Made by a program: the position numbers and the translations under genes. Positions 56,815 to 64,000 of a stretch of 64,000 nucleotides of DNA are shown here, piece by piece. This DNA is from Roseburia_D yibonii (GTDB taxonomy: Bacteria; Bacillota; Clostridia; Lachnospirales; Lachnospiraceae). Under the pieces are notes generated by a model. The model saw only the letters and a program-made list of their open reading frames with translations. It was not told the origin of the DNA and made no database searches. The stretch is from positions 88,820 through 152,819 of the forward strand of contig NZ_JACOQH010000008.1 of the NCBI RefSeq assembly GCF_014297335.1. Direction: 5' to 3'. The stretch's first letter is position 1. Every line of letters begins with the position of its first letter.

Positions 56815-57864
56815 TCAGTTTTCTGTTGCTTCCTGCTCCGTCACCTGTATCGACTGCATGGCATCCAGCATTTCATCGATCTTCTGCTGGTCGATCTGCG
56901 ACTGCTGCTGTTTGATATATTCGTTGTACTGTTCATAATCCATCACAGGCGGCGCGGGCTGGCTCTGCTCTTCCTGCCGGTTCTTGCCATAGCACGCAAG
57001 TATGATCCGTATCACAACAAAAATTGCGAGCAGAAACAGGAACCCCATGCATGTGGAACGACCCCTGCCCGTCTCTTTTTTATCCCGCAGCTTCGCGATC
57101 TGATCCGCTTTTTTCTTTTTGTCAAGATCATGCTCGCGCATCAGCGCATACATGTCTTCTTTCCGATCCTGATCCGCTTCTGCCTGTTCATAACTGCCCC
57201 GATCGGATTTTCTGACCTTCAGCGCTTTCTTTAAAAATAGAAGCACTTCGGCATTCTGGATCTGCTGCCCCGCAAACTGCCACAGATACCAGCGGACTGC
57301 GGCATCCATCTGCCACACCGTCACTTTTTGTATGTCATCGATAAATACCGCAATCTCATACCAGAAACGCGGCTGTCCATACAGCTTTTGTCCGGATTCC
57401 CGGTCAAAAAGATACTCCCAGCTTCCAAGTTCATTGGCATAGATCTCATTTCCGATGAGTTCCCTGCACTGTCCTAAGAACTCTTCCGTGCGCCTTATAT
57501 AATCGCGGCGTTCCTCTGCGCACACCGCAGGCCGCCCGTTCACCTTCCATTCCGGTTCCGGACAGTCTGGCTCTTTTTCAAAAACCGGCTGTTCCCGCTC
57601 CGGTTCCTCTGGTTTTGCCTGTAAATCCTGACGAAACTGCGGCTCCCTCACACCGCTCTGGCTTATATCTTCCGGGACAAAGCGTATTTCATCCCGGGGA
57701 TCTGCCTGATCCGCCAACCGCAGTGCCTCGCGGTATGCCTCCTGGAGCATCCGAAATTCCTTTGGATGCTCCTCGGGGTGCCAGCATTTTACTTCTTTCG
57801 CATACGCCTGACGGATGCGGTCTTTATCCGATGTCGGCTCTATGTTTAGTATCTTCCAGTTCAT
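56815..57864 (-). CDS. J-domain-like membrane protein
   Basis: 349 aa. The first 50 residues follow a DnaJ helix pattern (ILNIEPTSDKDRIRQAYAKEVKCWHPEEHPKEFRMLQEAYREAL), but the catalytic HPD is HPE, so stimulation of DnaK is doubtful. A proline/acidic linker (60-110) and a helical domain (about 115-245) follow. Then come a basic stretch, a single membrane helix (MGFLFLLAIFVVIRIILACYG, about 275-295) and a Gln-rich tail. It precedes the EAL gene and may be an anchor or assembly factor. The family is otherwise not recognised. Confidence 0.65.
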   Translation of the reverse strand: MNWKILNIEPTSDKDRIRQAYAKEVKCWHPEEHPKEFRMLQEAYREALRLADQADPRDEIRFVPEDISQSGVREPQFRQDLQAKPEEPEREQPVFEKEPDCPEPEWKVNGRPAVCAEERRDYIRRTEEFLGQCRELIGNEIYANELGSWEYLFDRESGQKLYGQPRFWYEIAVFIDDIQKVTVWQMDAAVRWYLWQFAGQQIQNAEVLLFLKKALKVRKSDRGSYEQAEADQDRKEDMYALMREHDLDKKKKADQIAKLRDKKETGRGRSTCMGFLFLLAIFVVIRIILACYGKNRQEEQSQPAPPVMDYEQYNEYIKQQQSQIDQQKIDEMLDAMQSIQVTEQEATEN

Positions 57865-57941
57865 TTTTCACTCCCCATTTGTAATTCCCCGTACTTCTTT
57901 TAGTGTATCATATTTTTTATTCTCTGCGCCAGAAAATTCCA

Positions 57942-59747
57942 TCACCTGGGCAGACTGTCCCTCAGACACAGCACGCCCCAGCCTAGGATCGGATTCGGAT
58001 ACTCATTTAACGCAGGAATCTGTCTTGCGCCGCGCAGCAGATACGCCCTCACTTTTTCCCCGTAAAGGAAGCTGTCATTTCCGTACAGAATCCCCCACTG
58101 CATCAGTAATGCCGCGCTCCCTGTCACAAACGGCGCCGCCATCGATGTCCCGGTCTTTTTCGTATATCCTCCGCCCGGCGCAGGTGCGGTAATGTCAACC
58201 CCGGGTGCCGCCAGATCCGGTTTGATCTGATTGGTTGCCCTCGTGTACCCTCGCCCGGAAAAATCCGCAAGTTGGTCATAGATGGCATCATACGCGGCAA
58301 CCGCAATACTTTTTGCCGCCGTTGCGGGGATCGTAAGTGTCGTCCCTTCAGTTGGATACAAAAAACCGGTCGCCGGATTTCGTACTTCTTTTCCCGGCAT
58401 CCACAGATGATACTCGCCCTGCACGATCCGCCCCGGATACAGTTCTATGCTCCAGATCCCGCTGTCAACATAATTTGCGACCGGCAGAAAATCCAGATAG
58501 ATCTCCTGATAAGGACTGTACGGGCTCGGCTCTCCATAATAGACAAGCAGTCTGGTATTTCCGATGCGAAACCGCTGCGGCCCCTGGATCTGTTTTAAGG
58601 GGCCTGCGCCCTCGCCGGATGGTCCTTTGATGGAAACTGCAATATCATCCACATACGATTTCCAGATTTGTATACTGAAACTCTGCTCGTACTCGCTGAC
58701 TGCAAATTCGATTTTTTTTGACGTCTGTCCGGGACGCGCCTGGATCTGCGGTTCAAATCTGCCGGATGTATGACCGTCTGCGCTTCCCTCGTTTCCTGCC
58801 CCTGTCACGATCACCGTTCTCCCCACTCCGGCGACATCATTGATAAATGTCTCAAGCAGCGAATCCCCGCTGTGGGACCCATAGCTGTTGCCAAAACTGA
58901 TATTGACCGCGATCGGCATATTGTACTCCAGGGATTTTCGCAGGACATAATCCAAAGCCATCATAAGCTGCGTCGTCCGGGGAAAGGAATCCGCCGTGGC
59001 ATTCCCGAGTTTTACAATGATAAGATCACTCTGCGGTGCCACCCCCGTATAGCGTCCGCCGGATGCCCTGCCATTGCCTGCCGCAATGCCGGTCACATGT
59101 GTCCCATGACCGGAAATATCCCTGCTTGGACAGATGCGTTCCCGCTCCGCCGGTTCTTCGCTTGCAAGCGCCGCATTGATCGTCTCTCTGCTGTACTCCG
59201 TCCCTATCCCGTAGGTATACGGTGCAGGTCCCGCAGTGATCGTCTGATCCCACAACGCAAGAATCCTTGTCGTGCCATCCGGATTCCGGAAATCCGGATG
59301 CGTGTAATCAATCCCGCCGTCAAGCACCGCGACGAGGATCCCCCTGCCTCTTAAATCCTGATTCCGGCGATCCCCAAGGCTCTGGAAGGAATTAATACAC
59401 GCTTCTCTGACCGCCCGGTCCAGCGCAAAGTAAAGCCGCTTTGGTTTTTCAACATATAAAACATTTTCAAATTCCGCGACCCGCTCTACATACTGTTGTT
59501 CCACATATAAAACAGCATATCCGCGAAGAAGCGGTATTACACGGATCCGGGGGATCTGCTCCTTCAGCTCATCTAATGATCCCTGATACTTTATGATCAG
59601 TTCCCATACATTGTCTTCCGGGTCATACCCGGTCTTTAAATCCCCGGATTTCCGCAATTCTTCCTGCGTTGCATCCAGTGCAAGGTTCAAAAGATTTTCC
59701 AGTTTCGGATCTGTTTCATTTCCCACATTCTGCGCAATTTCGTCCAA
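57942..59747 (-). CDS. Subtilisin-like serine protease, Csp (spore germination) type
   Basis: 601 aa without a signal peptide, as for CspB-type germination proteases. The N-terminal prodomain (about 30-115) includes a ENVLYVEKPKRLYFAL end. The catalytic triad is complete: Asp in LVAVLDGGIDYTHPDF, His in DISGHGTHVTGIAAG, Ser in TGTSMAAPFVTGSAAL. A jelly-roll insertion (about 340-470) lies before the Ser, as in Csp proteins. Csp proteases activate the cortex hydrolase SleC. This fits the sporulation operon elsewhere in the window, but no sleC is present. Other roles in vegetative cells are possible. Confidence 0.88.
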   Translation of the reverse strand: MDEIAQNVGNETDPKLENLLNLALDATQEELRKSGDLKTGYDPEDNVWELIIKYQGSLDELKEQIPRIRVIPLLRGYAVLYVEQQYVERVAEFENVLYVEKPKRLYFALDRAVREACINSFQSLGDRRNQDLRGRGILVAVLDGGIDYTHPDFRNPDGTTRILALWDQTITAGPAPYTYGIGTEYSRETINAALASEEPAERERICPSRDISGHGTHVTGIAAGNGRASGGRYTGVAPQSDLIIVKLGNATADSFPRTTQLMMALDYVLRKSLEYNMPIAVNISFGNSYGSHSGDSLLETFINDVAGVGRTVIVTGAGNEGSADGHTSGRFEPQIQARPGQTSKKIEFAVSEYEQSFSIQIWKSYVDDIAVSIKGPSGEGAGPLKQIQGPQRFRIGNTRLLVYYGEPSPYSPYQEIYLDFLPVANYVDSGIWSIELYPGRIVQGEYHLWMPGKEVRNPATGFLYPTEGTTLTIPATAAKSIAVAAYDAIYDQLADFSGRGYTRATNQIKPDLAAPGVDITAPAPGGGYTKKTGTSMAAPFVTGSAALLMQWGILYGNDSFLYGEKVRAYLLRGARQIPALNEYPNPILGWGVLCLRDSLPR

Positions 59748-59785
59748 ATCTGTTTCCTGTCACACATCTTTTTTGTATTTTATTT

Positions 59786-60970
59786 TCACTCTTCCCGCAC
59801 TATGCCATTTTCATCAACGGATACCTGAAAGGAGATGCTTTGCAGATAATCATACAGGCTCTTTGCCTCCTCACCGGTAAGTTCTCTCGTGCAGGCTCCT
59901 TCTTCCTTTGCCGCAACAAATGCGTACTGCGCTGTTCCATCCGGCGCAACTGTAACTTTTACTGCTGCGGTATTTCCGTCCTGCCCGAACAGGAAATTGC
60001 CAAGACTGTAAAACACCGGTTTTCCATTTATGTATTCCACACCCTGAAGGCAGTGCGGATGGCTGCCGATCACAAGATCCGCTCCCGCATTTACATAGCC
60101 CTCCGCCAGCGTATGTTCATAATCCTCCGGATACTCTTTATGCTCCAGCCCCCAGTGTACATACACGGTCAGATAGTCACATTCTTTTTTTGTTTCCCCG
60201 ATCTTTGCGTTAAGTGCGGCAGCATCATAGGTTGCAAACACTCCAGGTGTCTGGTTTTCGACGTTCCACGAAGCCACCGGGATCACGCGGGATGCCGCGA
60301 GAAATCCAAATTTTTTCCCGTTCACTTCTATGATCTGCGGCTCCATTGCGCGCGCTTTATCTTCGCCCGCACCGGCGTAACGGATACCGGCGTCATCCAA
60401 AACCGCAAATGTCTCCTCTAACGCCTGCGGTCCGTAATCCAGAATATGATTGTTTGCCAGCGACACGACATCCACACCCATGTCACCAAATGCAGCCACA
60501 TAAGATGGGTTCACGCGAAAGGTATACTGTTTGTCCTCCATCGCCACGCCGCCGGTACCAAATGGAAATTCCTCATTGACCATCGTGATATCCGCGCCGT
60601 TTAACAGTTCCTTCATCTGCCCGGACAAAATCCCATCGATCCCTTTTGCGCTGTAATTCGCAGACACACTGTTTCCAATTAAGATATCTCCGGTAAATAC
60701 CAGTGTCGTTGCCGCAGAAGATACAATATTTTCGCCTTCTTCCGTTTCTGTCTCAGTTGCCGGTTCCGCCTCCGTCGTCTGCTCCGGCTCCTGTATCTGT
60801 TCCTGCGCCTGTCCGGTTGTCTGCTCCGTTTTTTGCTCTGTTGTTGTCGTCTGCGTTTCTGCCATCTCATCCGTCGTCTTTTCATGGACTTTCTGATAGC
60901 CAAGCACGAATACCAGTATCACCAAAAGCAGTGAACTGGCATATAAAATTCCCCTTACGATCCTGTTCAT
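59786..60970 (-). CDS. CapA/PgsA-type metallophosphoesterase-like protein, membrane anchored
   Basis: 394 aa. An N-terminal membrane anchor spans about 8-28. A Gln/Thr/Glu-rich linker covers about 35-85. The CapA domain then shows TLVFTGDILIGNSVSANYS, ITMVNEEFPFG, VDVVSLANNHILDYG, VYVHWGLEHKEYPE and GADLVIGSHPHCLQGVEYINGKPVFYSLGNFLFG. CapA proteins take part in poly-gamma-glutamate or other capsular polymer export. No pgsB or pgsC genes are here, so the exact polymer is unknown. It ends 38 bp before the Csp protease start. Confidence 0.88.
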   Translation of the reverse strand: MNRIVRGILYASSLLLVILVFVLGYQKVHEKTTDEMAETQTTTTEQKTEQTTGQAQEQIQEPEQTTEAEPATETETEEGENIVSSAATTLVFTGDILIGNSVSANYSAKGIDGILSGQMKELLNGADITMVNEEFPFGTGGVAMEDKQYTFRVNPSYVAAFGDMGVDVVSLANNHILDYGPQALEETFAVLDDAGIRYAGAGEDKARAMEPQIIEVNGKKFGFLAASRVIPVASWNVENQTPGVFATYDAAALNAKIGETKKECDYLTVYVHWGLEHKEYPEDYEHTLAEGYVNAGADLVIGSHPHCLQGVEYINGKPVFYSLGNFLFGQDGNTAAVKVTVAPDGTAQYAFVAAKEEGACTRELTGEEAKSLYDYLQSISFQVSVDENGIVREE

Positions 60971-60998
60971 ATCTTCTCCTCACCGACTCACAAATGTG

Positions 60999-61637
60999 TT
61001 ACGCCGTCACTTTATCGGCAACCGCCGGAAGTTCCTTCAACGCATGGATCTCCGGTACCTCATCCCGGATCGTGCCAAATCCATATGCCGCATGGATAAA
61101 CTTCACTCCGGCTTCTTTACTTGCCTCGTAATCGCCCTCGATGTCTCCCACATAAACCGGATCTTTGATCTGATTGCGCTCCACCACAAGACGTATGTTA
61201 TATCCTTTGTTTTTTCCGGTATTTCCATAACATTCCATATCTTTGATATAATGGCGGAATCCGAAGAAATCAAGGAATGCTTCAATATATCCCGTCTGGC
61301 AGTTGCTCACAATATACAGATCATAGTCCCTGCCAAGCTGTTTCCACACGTCCTCCAGATCCGGATATAATTTTCCTCCATGCATACTGAGATATTCATT
61401 TTCATATTTATAACAGTCAAGTAATATTTTTTCCCTGCGTGCATCCTCCACATCCGGGAAAATGATCTTTCCCAGAACATCCATCGTTTTTCCCATGACA
61501 CGATACATATCCTCTGTCGTAATGTGGACATTGATATCCTGATATTTCTCCTCGATCACCCGGTTCCAGGATTCTGCCACCTGTGGCGCGGAGTCCCATA
61601 ATGTGCCGTCCATATCAAAAATGATTCCTTTTCGCAT
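60999..61637 (-). CDS. HAD-superfamily phosphatase (phosphoglycolate-type)
   Basis: 212 aa. Motif I is GIIFDMDGTLWDS, motif II is IVSNCQTGYIEAFL, the Lys lies in NTGKNKGYNIRLVV, and motif IV is PVYVGDIEGDYEASKEAGVKFIHAAYG. The cap domain spans about 18-85. It should dephosphorylate a small sugar phosphate or similar compound. It is upstream of the CapA gene with a 28-bp gap and may be cotranscribed. Confidence 0.88.
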   Translation of the reverse strand: MRKGIIFDMDGTLWDSAPQVAESWNRVIEEKYQDINVHITTEDMYRVMGKTMDVLGKIIFPDVEDARREKILLDCYKYENEYLSMHGGKLYPDLEDVWKQLGRDYDLYIVSNCQTGYIEAFLDFFGFRHYIKDMECYGNTGKNKGYNIRLVVERNQIKDPVYVGDIEGDYEASKEAGVKFIHAAYGFGTIRDEVPEIHALKELPAVADKVTA

Positions 61638-61715
61638 AATCTTTCTTCCTTTTCTTTTTTATACAATTTTAAGGTAATTTTTTAAATTTATCAACCCAAA
61701 GTCCCCAAGATAGTG

Positions 61716-61721
61716 TATAAT
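61716..61721 (+). promoter_or_regulatory. -10 box upstream of the small membrane protein
   Basis: A perfect TATAAT lies 36 bp before the ATG at 61757. No clear -35 box is present at 16-18 bp. Confidence 0.35.
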
Positions 61722-61756
61722 AATCCTTATCTTGTATTAAAAGGAGAATCACTATT

Positions 61757-62002
61757 ATGAGTCAGGAAAAAGTCGATCGTTATAAAAAAGAGAAAGCAAA
61801 CCGCAAACAGATCATGAAAAGAGAAAAACGTCTTCTCAATCTGGAGAAAGCCGGCGGATGCATTTTATGTGCCGCAATCCTTTTCTGGGCCGGATATTCT
61901 GTTTACAATTATACCCAAAACTCCGGGACTGATCCGGTTGAGACGGTTACTACAGAAGTAGACTTAAATCCGATTTATGACTATTATGCCACTTTACAAT
62001 AA
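61757..62002 (+). CDS. Small membrane protein, 81 aa
   Basis: An AAAAGGAG ribosome site precedes the ATG. The first 30 residues are highly basic (KKEKANRKQIMKREKRLLNLEK). One membrane helix follows (about 33-52: GGCILCAAILFWAGYSVYNY) and an acidic outer tail of 30 residues. The pattern means the basic part is cytosolic. No family is recognised. It lies 33 bp before the CNNM-type gene and shares its transcript, so it may be an accessory subunit. Confidence 0.6.
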   Translation: MSQEKVDRYKKEKANRKQIMKREKRLLNLEKAGGCILCAAILFWAGYSVYNYTQNSGTDPVETVTTEVDLNPIYDYYATLQ

Positions 62003-62035
62003 TTTCTATCACAAATTTCGCGAGGTGTTTTTTTA

Positions 62036-63313
62036 TTGCAGACAACTGAAATCATACAATTAATCTGTCTTATTATTTTATTACTGCTGTCCGGGTTTTT
62101 TTCCTCCGCAGAAACTTCCCTTACCACAGTAAACCGCATCCGTATGCGGACACTGGCGGACGAGGGCAACAAGCGCGCTGCAAGGGTACTTGCCGTGACA
62201 GACAATTCTTCCAAGATGTTAAGCGCTGTTTTGATCGGTAACAATATCGTAAACCTTTCCGCTTCGTCCATTTCCACGTCACTGGCGTTAAAGCTCTTTG
62301 GCAGTGTCGGAGTCGGAATCGCAACCGGTATTCTCACACTTTTGATCTTGATCTTTGGAGAAATTTCTCCAAAAAACCTTGCCACTTTATATGCTGACAA
62401 ACTTGCCATGGCATATTCCGGCGTGATCGCATTTCTGATGACCATTCTTACACCGGTCATCTACATCGTAAACGCCCTGTCCTTTCTGTTACTGAAACTC
62501 TTCCGTATTGATCCGAACAGCGCAGCCAAACAGATGACGGAAAAAGAACTGCGGACCATCGTGGATGTCGGACATGAAAACGGTATTATCGAATCTGAAG
62601 AACACGAGATCATCAATAATGTCTTTGATTTTAATGACGCGCAGGCAAAAGAAATCATGGTTCCCCGTATCGATATGACCATGGTGGCGGTCAACTGCTC
62701 TTACGATGACCTGCTTGCCATCTTCCGTGAGTGTCAGTATACCCGTCTTCCGGTTTATGAAGACACGACAGACAATGTTGTCGGTATCTTAAACATCAAG
62801 GATCTTCTGCTTTTAACCGACACCAGCCAGTTTTCGATCCGTGCGCTCATGCGGGAACCGTTTTTCACTTATGAGCACAAAAATACAGCAGAACTTTTTC
62901 ACGAAATGAAAAAGAATTCCATCAACATCGCGATCGTTTTAGATGAGTACGGAACTACTGTCGGTCTGATCACACTCGAAGACCTGATCGAAGAGATTGT
63001 CGGAGACATCCGGGATGAATATGATGCAAATGAAGAAGCCGATCTGACAAAAATAAGCAAGCATGAATATCTGGTCTCCGGTTCCATGAATTTAGATGAT
63101 CTGTGTGAAACACTTGATCTTCCATTTTCATCCGAAGATTATGATACGGTTGGTGGTTATGTGATCGGTCTGTTAGATCATTTTCCAAAAGAAGGTGAGG
63201 TTATCACCACAAAAGACGGGTTTACTTTCTTTGTGAAAAAAATGGATAAAAACCGTGTGGAGAAAATTCTTCTTACGATGCCGGAAAAATCAGAACAAAC
63301 GGCAGATTTATAA
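62036..63313 (+). CDS. CNNM/CorC-type transporter-like protein with CBS domains
   Basis: 425 aa from a TTG start with GAGGTG eight bases upstream. The N-terminal CNNM (DUF21) domain has about four membrane helices: LLLLSGFFSSAETSLTTVNRIRMRTLADEGN and FGEISPKNLATLYADKLAM. Two CBS domains follow at about 205-325 (MVPRIDMTMVAVNCSYDDLL and LIALEDLIEEIVGDIRDEYD-type, here LITLEDLIEEIVGDIRDEY). The CorC-HlyC domain closes it (about 335-420). Proteins of this family take part in Mg2+ or Co2+ export; the label hemolysin is historical. It ends at a strong terminator. Confidence 0.9.
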   Translation: MQTTEIIQLICLIILLLLSGFFSSAETSLTTVNRIRMRTLADEGNKRAARVLAVTDNSSKMLSAVLIGNNIVNLSASSISTSLALKLFGSVGVGIATGILTLLILIFGEISPKNLATLYADKLAMAYSGVIAFLMTILTPVIYIVNALSFLLLKLFRIDPNSAAKQMTEKELRTIVDVGHENGIIESEEHEIINNVFDFNDAQAKEIMVPRIDMTMVAVNCSYDDLLAIFRECQYTRLPVYEDTTDNVVGILNIKDLLLLTDTSQFSIRALMREPFFTYEHKNTAELFHEMKKNSINIAIVLDEYGTTVGLITLEDLIEEIVGDIRDEYDANEEADLTKISKHEYLVSGSMNLDDLCETLDLPFSSEDYDTVGGYVIGLLDHFPKEGEVITTKDGFTFFVKKMDKNRVEKILLTMPEKSEQTADL

Positions 63314-63325
63314 GCACACGATCTC

Positions 63326-63360
63326 CGGTCAGGACATGAAATTATGTCCTGACCGTTTTT
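63326..63360. terminator. Strong terminator between convergent genes
   Basis: CGGTCAGGACAT and ATGTCCTGACCG form a perfect 12-bp stem around GAAATT, followed by TTTTT on the plus strand. It lies between the CNNM-type gene and the partial gene on the other strand. Confidence 0.9.
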
Positions 63361-63370
63361 GATTCCTTTT

Positions 63371-64000
63371 TTATTTTTGATTCTGAACCATAAATTTTTT
63401 ATAAAACTCAGTTAAGTTCTCTTTATCCATAGGATCCGGGGCTGCGTAAAGAGCCTCCCGCATTGCACAGATCGTATCGTGATCAAACTGATACGTTATG
63501 ACTGCATTTTTGTTCTGCTGATTGGCAAATGTCTGCTCCAACGCGTTTTGATAGTCCGGATCCTGCTTCCAGATGGACGTTTCCCTTAAACCACCCTCTT
63601 CTGACGCCCTGCTGTAATATTTTGCCGAAATAAAACGTGTCGTCCCCGAGGGCAGGACTTTTTGTGGCGCACTGTCCGTAATATGAACCGTAATCTTATA
63701 CCTCGTCCGGTTTCCCACACTGTCTGTCGCAAGGTACGTCTCCGTCACACTGCCATCCGCTGTAAAGCCTGTAAAGTCTGTTGTGGCATAGTCCATCACC
63801 CGGAAGGAATTGCCCTGCTCAGCGTGATCGCCGCCTGGAATTTCTCCGTCCTCCTCATCCGTTGCCTTTGCGTGGCTCAAGAGTTCCTCCTCTGTGATAT
63901 AACCGCTCTGTGCCTGTTCAAGTGTGTAATACAGATCATACGCCTCGATCAGTGGTCCGTAATCCCATACCCGGTACATATTGGCAACTGCCATGTCCTG
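63371..64000 (-). CDS. Envelope-type protein with Ig-like domain, C-terminal part only
   Basis: The frame is open beyond the right window edge, so the true start is unseen. Within about 209 residues there is an Ig-like strand pattern, TADGSVTETYLATDSVGNRTRYKITVHITD, as in surface Ig-like/cadherin-like (big_5/HYR) repeats. A long region (YNALEQTF-type helical stretch, ALEQTFANQQNKNAVITYQFDHD) follows. Such domains occur in clostridial secreted or cell-wall proteins. No anchor motif such as LPxTG is visible at the C-terminus. Function unknown. Confidence 0.65.
   Translation of the reverse strand, partial: QDMAVANMYRVWDYGPLIEAYDLYYTLEQAQSGYITEEELLSHAKATDEEDGEIPGGDHAEQGNSFRVMDYATTDFTGFTADGSVTETYLATDSVGNRTRYKITVHITDSAPQKVLPSGTTRFISAKYYSRASEEGGLRETSIWKQDPDYQNALEQTFANQQNKNAVITYQFDHDTICAMREALYAAPDPMDKENLTEFYKKFMVQNQK

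Overview
The window reads as the chromosome of a spore-forming, anaerobic Lachnospiraceae-type Firmicute (Roseburia or Agathobacter-like; genus not provable here). The basis is a spoIIA-sigF sporulation operon, a hydroxylamine reductase, T-box and CIRCE regulation, strong AGGAGG ribosome sites, moderate GC, and an alternative carboxyspermidine polyamine operon typical of gut clostridia. About 85 percent of the genes lie on the minus strand. No rRNA, tRNA, CRISPR array or complete transposon was found.

Layout. (1) Bases 1-7230 are an AT-richer accessory block: a 5'-truncated tyrosine recombinase at the left edge, a potassium operon (ktrB/trkH, ktrA/trkA, a membrane-anchored LysR-effector-like protein, kdpD, kdpE, with no kdpFABC), and a truncated tnpV overlapping a truncated helix-turn-helix protein. 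The two halves of a CIRCE sequence lie about 165 bp apart at its right border. (2) 7230-19271 holds transporters and stress genes: an NSS sodium symporter, two MATE pumps (one behind a MarR regulator), a CIRCE-controlled small heat-shock operon, a TetR regulator diverging from a truncated HXXEE gene, a lipoprotein, a Crp-type regulator diverging from hcp, and a PuuD-like hydrolase. (3) 19397-25833 carries metE, two LysR regulators, an aminotransferase and a YoaK protein. (4) 25830-32716 is a six-gene polyamine operon (speA, speE, carboxyspermidine dehydrogenase, nspC, aguA, aguB) behind a roughly 450-nt leader that ends in an intrinsic terminator. (5) 33208-42807 holds a HAD phosphatase, spoIIAA-spoIIAB-sigF, a TPR protein, a 48-aa protein, folC, a FapA-like protein and T-box-controlled valS. 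(6) 43312-49469 carries a phosphatase, a lipoprotein, an acyltransferase, a GtrB glycosyltransferase, a superoxide dismutase and UDP-galactopyranose mutase. (7) 49546-54884 is a metal/phosphate operon: a yybP-ykoY (Mn2+) riboswitch candidate with a 21-bp terminator hairpin, a 29-codon ORF, a miniature pyruvate-kinase-like protein, a P-type cation ATPase, a PiT phosphate transporter and a DUF47/PhoU-like protein. (8) 54889-64000 carries an EAL protein, a J-domain-like membrane protein, a Csp-type subtilase, a CapA protein, a HAD phosphatase, a small membrane protein, a CNNM/CBS transporter-like protein and an envelope-type protein cut by the window edge.

Two things stand out. The first is the Mn2+-riboswitch operon, which joins a catalytically degenerate pyruvate-kinase fragment to cation export and phosphate import. 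The second is a 131-bp repeat present three times, almost identical, with three hairpins and a compensatory base-pair change. Every copy lies immediately 3' (minus strand) of an intrinsic terminator, and one is inside the valS leader. All functional assignments come from reading motifs by eye; no database search was run.
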